Assembly: GCA_041399205.1 (NCBI GenBank)
Contig: JAWKTK010000015.1
Span: 163,861 to 227,860, forward strand
Direction: 5' to 3'
Length of the DNA: 64,000 nucleotides
From: JAGQOZ01 sp041399205
GTDB lineage: Bacteria; Planctomycetota; Planctomycetia; Pirellulales; Pirellulaceae
Both the position numbers and the translations under genes were made by a program. The notes under the pieces were generated by a model that searched no databases, was not told where the DNA came from, and saw nothing but the letters and a program-made list of their open reading frames with translations. Shown piece by piece: positions 61,754-64,000 of this stretch. The stretch's first letter is position 1; each line of letters opens with the position of its first letter.

Positions 61754-62476
61754 ATGAATTCGCAGAAAATGTCATTGGCGGAACTGGCCAACAACGGTTT
61801 TACGTTGTTGCAAGGCGCTGTTGTGCCGTCAGATCTGGCTCGATTGTCTGACGAATTTCAAACGGCGTTTGAAAACGCGACCAGTTCGGCATTTCAAAGT
61901 CGTGGACGTGTATACGCCGCCAGAAATGTCATTGACCTTTGTCCTTTTGCGTCCGAAGTCTGGCGAACTGAGGTTCTGCACCGAATCTTGAACGACGTCT
62001 TGGGCGCAGATTTCGGACTCGTTCGCGCATTGTATTTTGACAAGCCGCCTAATCGAACTTGGTCGTTGGCAATGCACAAGGATACCAGCATAGCCGTCAA
62101 ATCAAATGACACACCGTCTTCGTGGTTTAGTCGCCCGACAAGAAAAGCGAATGTGCCTCATGTAATCGCACATGAGTCTATCTTGGAGAATATGTTGACG
62201 CTCCGCATCCATCTAGACTCGGTCGACAAAGAGAATGGACCATTAGAAGTGATTGCCGGTTCACACAAAACAAGCAAACTTCGTCTGACTGGGGAAGAAG
62301 TTCGCGACAAGATTTTCGCAGATCGCGGTGACGTGTTGGCGATGCGACCGTTATTGACACATGGTAGCGGCGCATCGGCACCAGGTACGCTACGACATCG
62401 ACGGATTCTGCATTTGGAGTTCGCCGCCGATCGATCTTTGCCCGATGGCTATCAATGGCATCATTTTATTCGCTAG
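61754..62476 (+). CDS. Phytanoyl-CoA dioxygenase (PhyH) family protein
   Basis: A 240-residue Fe(II)/2-oxoglutarate oxygenase-type protein. The family opens with NNGFTLLQGAVVPSDLARL; the iron facial triad is visible as MHKDTS (His-x-Asp, near residue 118) and the distal His in PLLTHGSGASA (about 205), followed by RRILHLEF with the Arg that binds 2-oxoglutarate. A segment NMLTLRIHLDSVDKENGPLE is usual for PhyH. Targets vary: lipids, ectoine or natural-product intermediates; none can be assigned here. The ATG at 61754 is chosen over an upstream start at 61727. It is divergent from the SurA-like gene and stands alone before kdsD. Confidence 0.85.
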   Translation: MNSQKMSLAELANNGFTLLQGAVVPSDLARLSDEFQTAFENATSSAFQSRGRVYAARNVIDLCPFASEVWRTEVLHRILNDVLGADFGLVRALYFDKPPNRTWSLAMHKDTSIAVKSNDTPSSWFSRPTRKANVPHVIAHESILENMLTLRIHLDSVDKENGPLEVIAGSHKTSKLRLTGEEVRDKIFADRGDVLAMRPLLTHGSGASAPGTLRHRRILHLEFAADRSLPDGYQWHHFIR

Positions 62477-62643
62477 CGTGGCTTTCAGAGTGCTATACGT
62501 TTGCGTTGTCACGAACAACAAGTCCGGTTAGAATTCGCGGCGCAAACAGAACGAAGTAAGGAGTTCCTTGCGCAATATCGTTTGGGTTCGAGCGTGTCGA
62601 ATACCAAGACAAAACGACGGAATGCATTTCGAAGGCCACGACT

Positions 62644-63687
62644 TTGAATCGATTTCAACAATTGAGTTTTGCCTGTGACGTGTTGTCACAAGAAGCTGAT
62701 GCGTTGCTGAAATTGGCCGACCACTTGGACGATCGATTCTGCGATGCGGTAGAGCTGATCATGCACTGTCCAGGTTCTGTCATTGTGACAGGCATGGGCA
62801 AGGCGGGTTTGATTGGTCAAAAAATGGTCGCCACACTGGCATCCACGGGAACTCCTGCTCATTTCTTGCATCCAGCCGAAGCGGTTCACGGCGATTTGGG
62901 GCGAATTCAATCCAACGACGTCGTGCTAGCGCTTTCGCACAGCGGTGAAACGGAAGAATTATTGCGGCTACTTCCTTCGCTCAAACAGATGGACGTGCCG
63001 TTGATAGCCATCACCGGTTCGGCGCAAAATCGGCTGGCCCAAGCGGCTCGAACGGTAATTGCCACGGGAACCACTTCGGAAGCCTGTAGTTTGGGTTTGG
63101 CGCCCAGCACCAGCACCACGGCGATGCTAGCCTTGGGAGACGCTCTGGCGTTGGTGGTCAGTCGCTTGAAACAATTTGCGGCGGAAGATTTTGCTCGGCT
63201 ACATCCTGCTGGCAGTTTGGGACGAAAGCTGACGACCGTGGACGAAATCATGCGTCCGGTGACGCAGTGTCGCACAGGACATCAAGACCAATCGGTGCGA
63301 ACGTTGCTGGTTCACGCTGGCAAGCCGGGCCGTCGCAGCGGGGCCGTCATTTTGACCAACGACCAAGGACAGCTAACGGGAATTTTTACCGATAGTGATC
63401 TGGCCAGGATGTTAGAACAACAGCAGGACTTTCGTTTGGATCAGCCGATTGCGGCCGTAATGACCAAGAGTCCTAAATGGGTTCGCACCAAGTCGCCAGC
63501 CACGCTGGCAGTCGATATGCTGGTAGAAAACAAGATTAGTGAAGTTCCCGTGCTGGATTCGCAGGACCGGCCCATTGGCATGATCGACATCACGGACGTG
63601 GTTGGGTTCTTGCCGCACGATGATCAAGCGATCCGAACGGACGAAAATCGCACGTCGCCGCAAACGAATCGCAGCCACGCTGCGTAA
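62644..63687 (+). CDS. kdsD: Arabinose-5-phosphate isomerase (Kdo pathway)
   Basis: KdsD turns ribulose-5-phosphate into arabinose-5-phosphate, the precursor of Kdo in LPS. The 347-residue protein has an SIS domain (about residues 40-170: VIVTGMGKAGLIGQKMVATL, ALSHSGETEELLRLLP, CSLGLAPSTSTTAMLALGDA), a GLAP-type catalytic loop with His in FARLHPAGSLGRKL, and a pair of CBS domains at about 207-325 (TVDEIMRPVTQ; AAVMTKSPKWVRTKSPATLA). The start is TTG 62644 with GAAGG ten bases before it. It is followed after 26 bases by kdsC, so the two form one unit. Confidence 0.93.
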   Translation: MNRFQQLSFACDVLSQEADALLKLADHLDDRFCDAVELIMHCPGSVIVTGMGKAGLIGQKMVATLASTGTPAHFLHPAEAVHGDLGRIQSNDVVLALSHSGETEELLRLLPSLKQMDVPLIAITGSAQNRLAQAARTVIATGTTSEACSLGLAPSTSTTAMLALGDALALVVSRLKQFAAEDFARLHPAGSLGRKLTTVDEIMRPVTQCRTGHQDQSVRTLLVHAGKPGRRSGAVILTNDQGQLTGIFTDSDLARMLEQQQDFRLDQPIAAVMTKSPKWVRTKSPATLAVDMLVENKISEVPVLDSQDRPIGMIDITDVVGFLPHDDQAIRTDENRTSPQTNRSHAA

Positions 63688-63713
63688 TTGAGTATCAGAA
63701 CAAAGTAATCGCC

Positions 63714-64000
63714 ATGAAACTGGACGCTCGTTGCCAACAAATCAAGATGCTGCTGTCGGACGTGGATGGAGTGCTGACGGATGGCGGAGTGATCTTCGAC
63801 AATCAGGGGATCGAAATCAAGAAGTTTCATATTCGTGATGGATTAGGGATTAAGTTGTGGCAGCGAGCGGGTTATCCGTTCGGCATTGTGACGGCCAGGA
63901 ATTCGCACATTGTGAAAGTGCGAGCGGCCGAATTGGGCGTCCAGATTGTTCGCCAAGGGTTCGAACAAAAGCTTCCCACGGTGCATGAAATTGTGCAGCA
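63714..64000 (+). CDS. kdsC: 3-deoxy-D-manno-octulosonate 8-phosphate phosphatase, 5' part
   Basis: KdsC removes phosphate from Kdo-8-phosphate, the step before CMP-Kdo. The first 95 residues are in the window and the gene runs off the right edge. The HAD-family phosphatase signature MLLSDVDGVLTDG with nucleophile Asp at about residue 16 is present, then KKFHIRDGLGIKLW and IVTARNSHIV, all typical of the small C0-type KdsC. The ATG at 63714 follows kdsD by 26 bases. Confidence 0.93.
   Translation, partial: MKLDARCQQIKMLLSDVDGVLTDGGVIFDNQGIEIKKFHIRDGLGIKLWQRAGYPFGIVTARNSHIVKVRAAELGVQIVRQGFEQKLPTVHEIVQ

Noticed and set aside
1..64000. tRNA, rRNA, CRISPR arrays, insertion sequences, prophage or integron
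   Set aside because: No cloverleaf-like segment, regular spacer array, transposase or phage gene was recognised on either strand.

Overview
The window is bacterial chromosome that reads as a planctomycete, most likely of the Pirellulales type. The evidence is a PSCyt1/PSCyt2/PSD1 cytochrome protein beside an arylsulfatase, a secreted dockerin-type protein with an N-terminal LEPR-xLL-like motif, a PEP-CTERM protein, a YTV-type repeat protein, a Gram-negative LPS pathway (lpxA, kdsD, kdsC), and intergenic palindromes of the CTAGCCCGAAGCGTGAG kind. This placement is inferred from gene families; there is no rRNA or other marker gene here. I found no tRNA, rRNA, CRISPR array, insertion sequence, prophage or attachment site.

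Layout. 1-5 kb: a membrane-anchored alkaline-phosphatase-superfamily enzyme (cut by the window edge) and a MacA/MacB-like adaptor-permease pair without an ATPase. 5-11 kb: two zinc-independent quinone-reductase-like enzymes, a Ser/Arg-rich membrane protein, a VTC-domain protein, and a DUF485/SSS acetate-type symporter pair. 11-19 kb: lysA, a Tat-exported protein and two divergent phosphohexomutases. 19-27 kb: a YTV-like secreted protein, a lipase, an SprT-like protease, glmS and a large secreted protein. 27-32.5 kb: a tight five-gene Hsp70 operon (785-residue-class helical protein, J-like protein, GrpE-like, Hsp70, zinc ribbon). 32.5-40 kb: pepA, membrane proteins, an M20 amidohydrolase, a SEC-C protein, a TPR protein and lpxA. 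40-45 kb: two adjacent secreted proteins sharing a repeated module of about 80-100 residues (five copies in all). 45-51 kb: kptA, trpC, a PHP protein and carB. 51-57 kb: a secreted lectin/hydrolase-like protein, the PSCyt/PSD1 protein and an arylsulfatase, a typical sulfated-polysaccharide set. 57-64 kb: a large membrane protein, a tandem SurA-like isomerase, a PhyH-family oxygenase, kdsD and the start of kdsC.

Functionally, glmS and the GlmM-like mutase feed UDP-GlcNAc, which LpxA uses; KdsD and KdsC supply Kdo; the SurA-like isomerase and the LtaS/YejM-like protein are also envelope-directed. lysA, trpC and carB are ordinary biosynthesis.

A caution for any reader: five genes are broken by frameshifts (adaptor at 3371-4947, oxidoreductase at 6947-7958, sugar mutase at 17106-18918, dockerin protein at 40126-43354, membrane protein at 57160-59332). 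In every case restoring one or two missing single bases gives a complete protein of family length with its motifs intact, so uncorrected single-base deletions in the assembly are more likely than real gene decay.
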